64,000 nt of DNA, taken from positions 248,001 to 312,000 of the forward strand of contig JAPJBO010000079.1 in assembly GCA_030068145.1 (NCBI GenBank), read 5' to 3'. The stretch comes from Diplonema papillatum (taxonomy: Eukaryota > Euglenozoa > Diplonemea > Diplonemida > Diplonemidae). Shown here one piece after another: positions 21,359 to 30,762 of the stretch (its first letter is position 1; every line of letters starts with the position of its first letter). A program made the position numbers and the translations under genes. The notes beneath the pieces were generated by a model. It had not been told where the DNA came from and did not search any database. It saw only the letters and a list, made by a program, of their open reading frames with translations.

Positions 21359-21609
21359 TTAACCCCTTATGGACGGAGGGTGATGGAGGTTGTCCAGGGT
21401 GCGGAAAGCCTGGAGGAGACTGTAGATCGCGCGCAAGTGTTTCATGAACTCCACCACGGAGGAACCTGGGGCTCGTTGGAAAGGTTTTGTAGTCTCTTCA
21501 CAGCAGCAAGCATGGAAGGATTAGACGTGTCTCTAATGCAGAGCCCGCACTCCAGCTCGGGGTCTGCCGTTTTCGACATAAATACATGTCCCCGTCCGTA
21601 AAGGGTTAA
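21359..21609. mobile_element. piggyBac-type MITE with TTAA target duplications
   Basis: A 251-bp unit bounded by TTAA at 21359-21362 and 21606-21609. Just inside are imperfect inverted repeats: CCCCTTATGGACGGAGGG on the left and, read from the right, CCCTTTACGGACGGGG. TTAA duplications and a CCCTTT-like terminus are typical of piggyBac elements. There is no transposase, so it would be non-autonomous. A related end, TTAACCACTTAAGGACGGAG read on the minus strand, is at about 59757-59780. Confidence 0.7.
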
Positions 21610-22149
21610 CCTCTCACAACACGAAACTGAACACTAGAAGAATGCGTGAGTTACTCAAGCATCGGACGTACCGGGCCGCAACGAGCAAACGCCCGAGTTT
21701 CACTCAGATATCCCGTCTCCACGGGTCTTGATGAGTCTAGGGATCCAACACAGCTCGCCGAAAGCGGCCAATATCTGCACGGGAAAGTTGTCAGTATACT
21801 CTTTGCACAGCGCACCCTGCATTCCTTGGCGTGGTAGGATACACCCTCGGGTGCCTGCCAGCTGTGTACAGCAAAAGGATTTGTAGTACTCATCATCATG
21901 CCGGCCGGTGGCTCCCCTAACTACGCAACACGGGCGAGGACTCGGGGACCCTTCTTCAATGCAATCTTTTTTTGAAAACGTTGTACATGCGCGTGCGCGC
22001 GCGTAATTTTTGGTGGCTCGTTCAGACGTGGCCGGTCTCCCCATCCCCCACCCGGGGCTGTAGGGGCCTCCTCCCCGTTACGGATTCGCCTGTGCTCTAG
22101 TAGCACGGGTGGTCCTGGCTGTGACGAGCTACGAACAGCCGTCTGACAA

Positions 22150-22260
22150 ACCAGACTCTCACACCGCAGTCCTGTCTGCAGACACTCAGGTTCCGCGCTG
22201 ATGATGGTCCGCCTTATGTGTGCGTGGCTTAAAGGACCGAAATACGGCGCAGACGGGACC
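22150..22260 (+). repeat. Dispersed repeat family C, copy 2
   Basis: It shares CACACCGCAGTCCTGTCTGC, GGTTCCGCGCTGATGATGG and AAAGGACCGAAATACGGCGC with the copies near 18000 and 46120. Confidence 0.55.
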
Positions 22261-23298
22261 AGTGCGGTGTTGAGCACATACCCATTCCAAGCACGTTCTT
22301 GCAATTCCCCCACCTGGGCCCACCCTTATGCAAAAAATACCCTTCTGTAGTTGCACTTTTCTCCCCCTACAGCCTCCATCGGAAACAGCACCGGTGCTGG
22401 TGCTCGGAAGCAGTCGGAGTCTAAATGTAGAGAACCCGCACCCCGCGGCAAAAAAGCGAATATTTTGGCCACTTTTAACGTCTGCGGCCGCATTCCCCAT
22501 CGCCCGATGAGAAACGAGCAGGCCGCGACCGCTGCTGGGACTGGCACGCTGTTGCCCCGTTGCAGTCCCCGTGTGTGTCTTCCCCCTTCCCCTCCGCAAC
22601 CTTTTACCAGCTCAAGTTTAGCGCTCAATATCCGAACCTGCTTCATTTCTCATCCAACCCGTATTCGAGAAGCGACGATTCTCTAAGTGTTCCCGGTCAA
22701 GCTTCCCACGATGGAATTGTGGCGAACACACGAAAGTCACCGACGTTGGTTCTTTTCCACTTGCCTTCTCTTTCTGCCGTGACATAGAGACTCGAGGAGA
22801 CGGCAATCCACAACACGGAACAACATGGGTTTGACTGTGGACTTTATTCGACCCGGTTCTGCTACCCGAGAAATCGTTTTGTGTCTTCCAAATGCAGTTT
22901 GTCAAGAACAGAAACCAGTCGATGGCAGCGCACTAATCCTCACCCGTTCGACGAACAAAGCAGGTTTGAAGGAAGTGCGCAGATGCGCAGAAACAAAGGA
23001 GGCGCCGGATCCGATTTTTGATTTGTTGTTCATCGCGTAGCTTCAACGTGATGTGTCCCATCACGAACACCCGTGTCGTGCCGGAACATGATGTCGTCTG
23101 CGTAACGTAGCAAAACCGCGTGAGCTGCGAAGTCATGCGCACGAGATGTCCTGATACTGACATTTTCCCAGCCGGCCAAAAATGTCTGTCCTTCTCTGCT
23201 GAAGAGAACAAAATGAAGCGATAACCCCGTACCAGGATGTGCAGGTCTCGTCCCCTGAGCAAGTAAAGAGAATTCCCGTCCCCAGAGAGTAAGAAACG

Positions 23299-24099
23299 AT
23301 GGCGGACGTCCTTGGCCGGCACGAGTGGAAGTTCGTGCAGTCCGATGCGAAGAAGTTCGAGGCGTTCAACAGCGCGGGCGCCGAGGAATTGCTGCAGAAG
23401 TGGGACCTCGCCGGCGCGAACCAGGTGTTCTGCTTCAAGTTTGACGACACGTACCGGCGCGGCATGGCGGACGACTTCATCCAATCGTTTTTCAACGATG
23501 CATCGGTGAGGGCGCTGCTCCGCGTGCGCGACGAGAACGGGTACCTCGGCTTCCTCGGCAAGGGGTCCATCGACTCCGTCCAGTACGACAACTTAGACGC
23601 GACGCTCGTCCGCATGGATATGTTCGACAAGCTGGAAGACGCTGGCATCGTGCGGGATACCGGCATCCGGAAAATGGTCGACCAATTCCTTCCCGGCGGC
23701 GTGACCGTCTCGGACGAGCTCCGGAACTTGTTCCTCAACGAAGACGAGTCCGAACACGCCGGTTTGTTCTCCGCTGACGACAAAAACGAGTTCCTCTACC
23801 ACGTCCTCTGGCGGCTCGTCGCCGGCGGCGCGATGTGCCAGTACGAAGACGACTTCGGCGCGTACAAGCAGATGGCGAAGTCCGTGTACAAAGACCTGGT
23901 TTCCGTCGTCAAAAACCCGGACACGGGCCGCCTCGAGACGTGCTGCCACGTGTACTCGATCAAGGCCATCAAAGGCGCGTCGACCCCGCCTCTCTTCGGG
24001 CGTCCGCAGTTCTCGAACCACAACTTCTGCTACCTCAGCGTCAATCCCGTGTCCCGTCTCGTGTGCGTTTGGTACAACGCCTTCGCATCTCCATTTTAA
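23299..24099 (+). CDS. CFAP300: CFAP300 (cilia- and flagella-associated protein 300)
   Basis: 266 residues, about the size of human CFAP300 (C11orf70), and collinear with it from memory. Conserved blocks include FKFDDTYRRGMADDFIQSFF (human [20 protein letters not shown]), GIVRDTG, VSDELRNLFLNEDES, FSADDKNEFLYHVLWRL, GGAMCQYEDDFGAYKQ and IYKDLVSV-like VYKDLVSVVKNP. CFAP300 is a cytoplasmic factor needed to assemble or transport outer and inner dynein arms; human mutations cause primary ciliary dyskinesia. Its presence means the organism builds a motile flagellum with dynein arms. It is intronless here. The last codons and the stop overlap the first, degenerate unit of the 78-bp repeat that follows, so the C-terminus (YNAFASPF) may have been altered by the repeat. 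Confidence 0.93.
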   Translation: MADVLGRHEWKFVQSDAKKFEAFNSAGAEELLQKWDLAGANQVFCFKFDDTYRRGMADDFIQSFFNDASVRALLRVRDENGYLGFLGKGSIDSVQYDNLDATLVRMDMFDKLEDAGIVRDTGIRKMVDQFLPGGVTVSDELRNLFLNEDESEHAGLFSADDKNEFLYHVLWRLVAGGAMCQYEDDFGAYKQMAKSVYKDLVSVVKNPDTGRLETCCHVYSIKAIKGASTPPLFGRPQFSNHNFCYLSVNPVSRLVCVWYNAFASPF

Positions 24100-24420
24100 G
24101 ACGAAACTACGGGTTTCACGTGCGTGGCACGTGGTCGGAAAACTACATCGAAGGTTCGGCTGCCCGCATCGCTTAGCGTCAGGTGCACCTTCATTTGAAG
24201 GCGAAACCGTGGGTTACGCTGCTAAACTGGGGGTCTTGCCGCCCGCATTGCTTGCGTCAGGTGCACCTTCATTTGAAGACGAAACCGTGGGTTATGCTAC
24301 TAAACTGGGGGTCTTGCCGCCCGCATCGCTTAACGTCTGGTGCACCTTCATTTGAAGACGAAACCGTGGGTTACGCTGCTAAACTGGGGGTCTTGCCGCC
24401 CGCATTGCTTGCGTCAGGTG
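24080..24420 (+). repeat. 78-bp tandem repeat at the 3' end of CFAP300
   Basis: Units begin GCGTCAGGTGCACC (or AACGTCTGG) at 24176, 24254, 24332 and 24411. A degenerate first unit from about 24080 includes the CFAP300 stop codon. The period is 78-79 bp, and the conserved heart is CATTTGAAGACGAAACCGTG. Confidence 0.8.
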
Positions 24421-25672
24421 CACGCCTCAAAACGCCTTGGCACCCCCGTTCCACAAGAAAGACGGCCCTGGCAGAGCATGCAGACACTGGCCGTCTGGGC
24501 TCGCGGTATATCAACACAATAGAACTTAAAGAGACTCCGTGTTCCTGACTTTTTGTCCACCAAGCCTGCACGTTTTGCCCTGAGTGCATGTTTTCTTGAA
24601 GCATCGATTTCATTCCCGAGCTGCGATCGCGGCCTTCGGGTCCCGAAGGCCAACAAGCCCTATAAGGGCAGCCCCACGGTCACCTCGGTGGTAAGTCGAG
24701 TCAGAGGGAAGACGCGAAAACGAACCACCGCGCCGCGCGAAGGAAAAACAAAACGACGATTCTCTTCTCTTTAATGCCAGCCCCGCCCGGGCGCGCACCG
24801 CCCTCTCTCGACCCTAGCTCTCTCCCCAGCCCGGTCCTGCAATAAGGATCGGCATCCTGCTTGATTATTGATCGATTGAAGCGGAACGCCGCCCCTTGAC
24901 ACTCACACCCAACCACACACCGAAAGCTGGGTGTCTCCCGTTTCATTCTGCGGTGCGTCGCTGGCTTGTGAGAATCAACAACGAAGTTGAGGTCTGAACA
25001 CTTTGCGCTCGGTTCGCGGAGCAGATGTGAAGAAGGCAACCGGCCTCGGTGCGGAGACAGTACCCTACCAATCGCCCCCCGCACGACTCCGCAAAGGAGA
25101 GCCTCCAGCGAGTCGACTCCGGCTCCGACAGCTTCCGCGCCGGATCGACCCCGGTTTGGTCCACCGGGTTCACCACGACCATGAGGCTGTGACTGCCGCC
25201 GGTACTACGTCACGCGGGGGATGGAGGGTGGGAAAAAGAATCGGGAAGGTGTGACTGACATTCTTTGATCCTGTTGGTTCGGGCTATTTCATGAGTGCTA
25301 CCTTTTACCGGGATATTTGCTAGTCGTCGAAGCCAGCCCCACCCCGAACTCTTCTGGTGTCGATCCGAGGTGGTCGTGCTAAACTGCAAAACCCGACGGC
25401 GCTGCAGGTGCTGTCGAGTGCCCAGCCGCGACCCCTGCGAGGCGGGGTCTTGTGCCCTTTGTGCGTCACCCATCGTCGCAGAGTCGACCTCCAGAGCGAC
25501 CTGCGCCCGCCTTAACAGTACGAAGAGAAGCCGAACGTGAACAGCACGGGAATGAGAGGCCGAAAGTTGAGAGAGACAGTAGAAGTAGCGCCGTCTCCGG
25601 CATGGGTAGCAAATCAAAGATGCAGTTAAGCACAAAAAGGCGGGGGCAGGGGGAGTGCGCGAGGGGGAGAAG
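24421..25672. other. Intergenic region with a perfect hairpin
   Basis: No gene supported. GGCCTTCGGG (24631-24640) and CCCGAAGGCC (24642-24651) form a perfect 10-bp inverted repeat with a 1-nt gap. Confidence 0.5.
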
Positions 25673-27733
25673 ATGCCCGTCTCCGCCAACAGAGCGACCG
25701 CCACCGTCTGCCTGTGCTTTGTAGCCGGGTACATGCTGGCAGGCTCCCTGCGGAGTGACGTCAGCTGCCCTCTAGCAGTCCCGAAGAACACGGACCAGGT
25801 GGTGCGCAAACCTGCGGTAGACCCGAAAACAGTGCCAACGGTAAACGTCCAGCCGCCGGTTGCCGAAGGCGCGAAGCCAAAGCAGGGCGACGGAGTGACG
25901 ACGTGCAACCCCGGGGACATCGTGGAGGTGACTGCGAAGGAGCAGGACACGGTGAAAATCCGCAGAGGACTGATCCGCGACATCGTATCCAGCCAGTATG
26001 GCGGTTCCCGGACTCACGACACGACAGGGCTAGTTGACGCCTTCGTGGTCAGAGGAGGCCTCGATTTAGAAGTAGCTGGCAGCGTCCTCGGTGGAAACCC
26101 GAGCCCTGCCGGCACCAACGTGCTGACCATCAAGTTCCGTTGCGCCACGGCAGAGGAAAAAGCGTCGATGGAATCTCCCGCGACGCTCTCCTCCGCAGAC
26201 GTCGAGTTCGTGCGGAAGACGTACGCCGCGTGGGCCGAAGAAGGACAGCGCTTCTTGGAAAACCCGAAAAGCGCTTGTTTTTTTGAGAAGGACCTCATCA
26301 TGCCGAATCTGCCAGCGACTTGCTCCGGCGAGTCGGCGGAGGACGGCGCGAAGAAGAAGTGCCGGTCCGAGATCGTAGACGCGGCGAGGGCTTACGGCGA
26401 CAAAGTGGGCACACTGCCGGCAAACTTCCACCTAGCCATCCTCTGTGCGCTGTCGAAGGTCGAGCACCAAGTCGGCATAGAGCAGCTGCAGTCGTTCGCC
26501 AGCAAGAATCAGCCGGTTTGGCTGGTCCGAATTGCGGATGGGGTCATCTCCTGGGAGCTCAGCAGCAAGTCTGACTCGTGGAAACATGAAAGCGACTCGT
26601 TCAGCATCCTCCAGATGTCGCTGTACACGCTCGAGGCGGCGGTCGCCAACCTGCGGTCTCGCGACCCTTCATTCAATTCGAAAGACCCCATCTACCTGTT
26701 GATCAACGCACTCGACGAGCCGCGCGTGATGCCACCAGAAGACATGATCCCCCCCGTACCCCCGCCTGCTTCACTCCTGCGTGACCGCCATCAAGGCGAT
26801 GCGGTTCCGAGTGCCCAGTGGGTCGATGATTGGACGCAGTGGGGCAGCAAGAAGACGTTTTCGTTCGCCAGCAAATCGCTGCCGGTGATGTCTTGGTCGA
26901 CCGTGCCCGGGTGGCACAGGGACGTCATCGTGCCCAACAGGCACCCGGGATCGTGTCACGACTTTTTCTTCGACCCGCGCATCAGCGAGGTGCCGTTCGA
27001 GCAAAAGGACGACATCGTCCTCTTCCGCGCGTTCTCGGCCGCGTGCGACAGGAAAGGGAAAGGGCCCAGGCAGCGCCTGGTTTGCTTCGCAGACGACCAC
27101 AAGCATCAACTCGTGATCGCGGGGAAGACCATCACCCTCGACATCGGCGGCGGGCGTGGCTGGGGGCCGACGGGCTCGCAAAAGTTCATGTCGCCCGCGC
27201 GCCAGGCGCGGCACAAGTACCTTCTGCTGGTTGACGGCGTCGTCGCCGCTTTCCGCTCCACGTGGTTGCTCCAGTCGGGCTCCGTGATCCTTGCCTGCGG
27301 CATGTACAAAGACGTGCGCACGCAGGTGCTGAAACCTTGGATCCACTACATCCCGTTCTCCAACGATTTGCACGACTTCGAAGACGCGCTGTCGGTTGTT
27401 GTCGAGAACCCCGACTACGCCAAGTGGGTCACGCGCAACGCCGCCGAAGCCGGGAAGCTGCTCAGCGGCCACCCCACCGACGGGGGCGCTACGTTTGACG
27501 CGCACTACTTCGAAGTCCTGCTGCAGTACTACCCGAAGTTGGTGCAGGTGACGAACGATCTGCAGGAAATCCAGGACGTTCTGCGTTGGTCCAAAGACAA
27601 GAAATGCGACGACTGGCTCAGCACGACCAGCCGCATCCGGCAGTGCCTCCCTGACACGTATGCATGCGGTGCCAACTACACGGCTGTCGGCGAGAAGAAG
27701 GTCAACGCGAACTATTTCGGTGGTTCCGGATGA
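25673..27733 (+). CDS. GT90 (CAP10-like) glycosyltransferase, tandem copy 1
   Basis: 686 residues from the ATG at 25673 (MPVSANRATATVCLCF), chosen because copy 2 has the matching MPVVSNRT start. A single N-terminal hydrophobic segment (about residues 7-25) suggests a type II Golgi or ER membrane protein. A variable stem lies at about 26-75, then a long luminal region. The C-terminal third has the GT90/CAP10 signature: HKYLLLVDGVVAAFRSTWLL, QSGSVILACG, LKPWIHYIPFSNDLHDFEDA and then NPDYAKWVTRNAAEAGKLL. GT90 enzymes include fungal CAP10 xylosyltransferases and animal POGLUTs that add O-glucose or xylose; the substrate here is unknown. The last 1.8 kb is nearly identical to copy 2. Confidence 0.85.
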   Translation: MPVSANRATATVCLCFVAGYMLAGSLRSDVSCPLAVPKNTDQVVRKPAVDPKTVPTVNVQPPVAEGAKPKQGDGVTTCNPGDIVEVTAKEQDTVKIRRGLIRDIVSSQYGGSRTHDTTGLVDAFVVRGGLDLEVAGSVLGGNPSPAGTNVLTIKFRCATAEEKASMESPATLSSADVEFVRKTYAAWAEEGQRFLENPKSACFFEKDLIMPNLPATCSGESAEDGAKKKCRSEIVDAARAYGDKVGTLPANFHLAILCALSKVEHQVGIEQLQSFASKNQPVWLVRIADGVISWELSSKSDSWKHESDSFSILQMSLYTLEAAVANLRSRDPSFNSKDPIYLLINALDEPRVMPPEDMIPPVPPPASLLRDRHQGDAVPSAQWVDDWTQWGSKKTFSFASKSLPVMSWSTVPGWHRDVIVPNRHPGSCHDFFFDPRISEVPFEQKDDIVLFRAFSAACDRKGKGPRQRLVCFADDHKHQLVIAGKTITLDIGGGRGWGPTGSQKFMSPARQARHKYLLLVDGVVAAFRSTWLLQSGSVILACGMYKDVRTQVLKPWIHYIPFSNDLHDFEDALSVVVENPDYAKWVTRNAAEAGKLLSGHPTDGGATFDAHYFEVLLQYYPKLVQVTNDLQEIQDVLRWSKDKKCDDWLSTTSRIRQCLPDTYACGANYTAVGEKKVNANYFGGSG

Positions 27734-28638
27734 TGCCAAGCCAGGTCTTCAAACTCCCGAATTGGCGTTTGGGTTTTCGAGAGTATACATGCTGCTACTC
27801 GACCTGACCTCTTGAGTTTGTGCTGCTGATGATTGCGGGAGTACCTAAAGCAGGACCTACCTTCCTTCCGTGAGAAGAAGGCGAATCATACAGCCAGACC
27901 TTGAAGGCTGAACGTTCTTGAGTCGACATGCGGGGATACTCCCCGGAGAGATGGCTCCGGCACTCGTCTCTCTCTCGACATTTGTGGCGTCAACTTACTG
28001 AGTGGAGACTAATCTGGTCTCTCAACGCGGCACAACCCCGGGAACAACCAGGCACACACCCGGCGAGTACCCGGTACAAACCTGCCAAGAACCAAGCAAC
28101 CCGGCACAGAGCCAGCAAAACTGAAAAATGTTGGCCGACTCGGCGACAATGAAAGAGTAAAGCAGCGGCTGGAGCTTCTTCAATTCGCAGCCTCCGTGTC
28201 TTCCGCACGGAACTGAATCATTCTCGGTTCGCCATCTCGGCATTTTCGGTCTCGACGGTCTCTTGCATTACGATACCGAACACGCATTTCGTTACCCTTT
28301 TATTGCTGTAAGCAAGTTGATGCCGGCAAGCTCGATACCCTCTGGACGACCGATCGCACCTTTGTTGGTCGCGGAAGTTTGGCACGAGCGCCGACGGGTT
28401 TGCACGCCCGACTCGGAACATTCAGGTTCTTTTGATCTAATCACAACGATCTGCCAACGATTGCAATCAGTGTGGACGGCCGTCTCATCTCCGATTCGCC
28501 ACAAGCGCAGCAGCCTTGCAACGCTCAGTTTTTAGTCCTTCGGTTGCTATGAGTGGCCACCACCACCAGACACCAAAAGGTACAGACAACAGGTGCTGTG
28601 CCCGTGTAGGGCGCGAAGGGAGAGGGAGGGGAAGGAAG
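27734..28638. other. Spacer between the GT90 genes
   Basis: No gene. Repeat family B (copy 3) at about 27790-27895 lies right after copy 1; the rest has no clear structure. Similarity between the two GT90 loci does not reach into this spacer. Confidence 0.5.
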
Positions 28639-30762
28639 ATGCCTGTGGTTAGCAACAGGACGATCATCATCGTCTTCATGCTCTTCGTTCTTTCGCATCT
28701 ACTGGCGGGCACCCTGCGGAGTGACACGAGCTGTCCATTCCCAATCCCGAAGAGCACGGACCCGGTGGAAGTCCTCACACACGCGGGGGTACCTGGGCTG
28801 CCTAGCGGCAGGCCTACGACAAAATTGGCTCGCCCCGAGAGCACGTCTGTAAAGGAACCTGCGTTCCACACCGACAAACCAGCGGTAAAAGCTGAAGCCG
28901 TGGCGCCAAAGCAGGGAGGGGGAGCCACCGTGGCGACGTGCAACCCCGGGGACATCGTGGAGGTGACTGCGAAGGAGCAGGACACGGTGAAGATCCACAG
29001 AGGACTGATCCGCGACATTGTGGCCAGCCGGTATGGCGGTTCCCGGTCTCACGACACGGCAGGGCTAGTTGACGCCTTCGTCGTCAGAGGAGGCCTCGAT
29101 TTAGAAGTGGCGAGCAGCGTCCTCGGTGGAAACCCGAGCCCTGCCGGCACCAACGTGCTGACCATCAAGTTCCGTTGCGCCACGGCAGAGGAAAAAGCGT
29201 CGATGGAATCTCCCGCGACGCTCTCCTCCGCAGACGTCGAGTTCGTGCGGAAGACGTACGCCGCGTGGGCCGAAGAAGGACAGCGCTTCTTGGAAAACCC
29301 GAAAAGCACTTGTTCTTTTGAGAAGGACCTCATCATGCCGAATCTGCCAGCGACTTGCTCCGGCGAGTCGGCGGAGGACGGCGCGAAGAAGAAGTGCCGG
29401 TCCGAGATCGTAGACGCGGCGAGGGCTTACGGCGACAAAGTGGGCACACTGCCGGCAAACTTCCACCTAGCCATCCTCTGTGCGCTGTCGAAGGTCGAGC
29501 ACCAAGTCGGCGTGAAGCAGCTGCAGTCGTTCGCCCGTGCGAACGGGCCGGTTTGGCTGGTCCGAATTGCGAACGGGGGCATCACCTGGGAACACGGCGG
29601 GAAAGCGCCGTCGTGGAAGCATGAGCTTGCGTCGTTCAGCATCCTCCAGATGTCGCTGTACACGCTCGAGGCGGCGGTCGCCAACCTGCGGTCTCGCGAC
29701 CCTTCATTCAATTCGAAAGACCCCATCTACCTGTTGATCAACGCACTCGACGAGCCGCGCGTGATGCCACCAGAAGACATGATCCCCCCCGTACCCCCGC
29801 CTGCTTCACTCCTGCGTGACCGCCATCAAGGCGATGCGGTTCCGAGTGCCCAGTGGATCGATGATTGGACGCAGTGGGGCAGCAAGAAGACGTTTTCGTT
29901 CGCCAGCAAATCGCTGCCGGTGATGTCTTGGTCGACCGTGCCCGGGTGGCACAGGGACGTCATCGTGCCCAACAGGCACCCGGGATCGTGTCACGACTTT
30001 TTCTTCGACCCGCGCATCAGCGAGGTGCCGTTCGAGCAAAAGGACGACATCGTCCTCTTCCGCGCGTTCTCGGCCGCGTGCGACAGGAAAGGGAAAGGGC
30101 CCAGGCAGCGCCTGGTTTGCTTCGCAGACGACCACAAGCATCAACTCGTGATCGCGGGGAAGACCATCACCCTCGACATCGGCGGCGGGCGTGGCTGGGG
30201 GCCGACGGGCTCGCAAAAGTTCATGTCGCCCGCGCGCCAGGCGCGGCACAAGTACCTTCTGCTGGTTGACGGCGTCGTCGCCGCTTTCCGCTCCACGTGG
30301 TTGCTCCAGTCGGGCTCCGTGATCCTTGCCTGCGGAGCCTTCAAAGACGTGCGCACGCAGGTGCTGAAACCTTGGATCCATTACATCCCGTTCTCCAACG
30401 ATTTGCACGACTTCGAAGACGCGCTGTCGGTTGTTGTCGAGAACCCCGACTACGCCAAGTGGGTCACGCGCAACGCCGCCGAAGCCGGGAAGCTGCTCAG
30501 CGGCCACCCCACCGACGGGGGCGCTACGTTTGACGCGCACTACTTCGAAGTTCTGCTGCAGTACTACCCCAAGTTGGTGCAGGTGACGAACGATTTGCAG
30601 GAGAGCCGTGTGCGTTGGTCCAAGGACAAGAAATGCGACGACTGGCTCAGCACGACCAGCCGCATCCGGCAGTGTCTCCCTGACACGTATGCATGCGGTG
30701 CCAACTACACGGCTGTCGGCGAGAAGAAGGTCAACGCGAACTATTTCGGTGGTTCCGGATGA
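28639..30762 (+). CDS. GT90 (CAP10-like) glycosyltransferase, tandem copy 2
   Basis: 707 residues from the ATG at 28639 (MPVVSNRTIIIVFMLFVLSHL, a signal anchor). In-frame ATGs at 28516 and 28549 are less likely because copy 1 lacks that extension. The stem is longer than in copy 1 and quite different. From about 28936 to the stop it matches copy 1 almost base for base, except for a block at 29512-29640 and one near 30600. The GT90 motifs (HKYLLLVDG, LKPWIHYIPFSNDLHDFEDA) are unchanged, so both copies should be active on similar donors. The homology stops at the stop codon. Origin: tandem duplication followed by gene conversion, or selection on the stem and one luminal patch. Confidence 0.85.
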   Translation: MPVVSNRTIIIVFMLFVLSHLLAGTLRSDTSCPFPIPKSTDPVEVLTHAGVPGLPSGRPTTKLARPESTSVKEPAFHTDKPAVKAEAVAPKQGGGATVATCNPGDIVEVTAKEQDTVKIHRGLIRDIVASRYGGSRSHDTAGLVDAFVVRGGLDLEVASSVLGGNPSPAGTNVLTIKFRCATAEEKASMESPATLSSADVEFVRKTYAAWAEEGQRFLENPKSTCSFEKDLIMPNLPATCSGESAEDGAKKKCRSEIVDAARAYGDKVGTLPANFHLAILCALSKVEHQVGVKQLQSFARANGPVWLVRIANGGITWEHGGKAPSWKHELASFSILQMSLYTLEAAVANLRSRDPSFNSKDPIYLLINALDEPRVMPPEDMIPPVPPPASLLRDRHQGDAVPSAQWIDDWTQWGSKKTFSFASKSLPVMSWSTVPGWHRDVIVPNRHPGSCHDFFFDPRISEVPFEQKDDIVLFRAFSAACDRKGKGPRQRLVCFADDHKHQLVIAGKTITLDIGGGRGWGPTGSQKFMSPARQARHKYLLLVDGVVAAFRSTWLLQSGSVILACGAFKDVRTQVLKPWIHYIPFSNDLHDFEDALSVVVENPDYAKWVTRNAAEAGKLLSGHPTDGGATFDAHYFEVLLQYYPKLVQVTNDLQESRVRWSKDKKCDDWLSTTSRIRQCLPDTYACGANYTAVGEKKVNANYFGGSG

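Larger units (their letters stand above)
20390..23298. other. Long intergenic region without a convincing gene
   Basis: Only short, unbiased frames. It contains a small piggyBac-type element (21359-21609), repeat family C copy 2 (22150-22260), a family A fragment (about 22340-22385), and a short motif at 20728-20765 (TGTACTGAAGGGAACAT then CCGGA) that recurs at 62685-62720. Confidence 0.5.
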
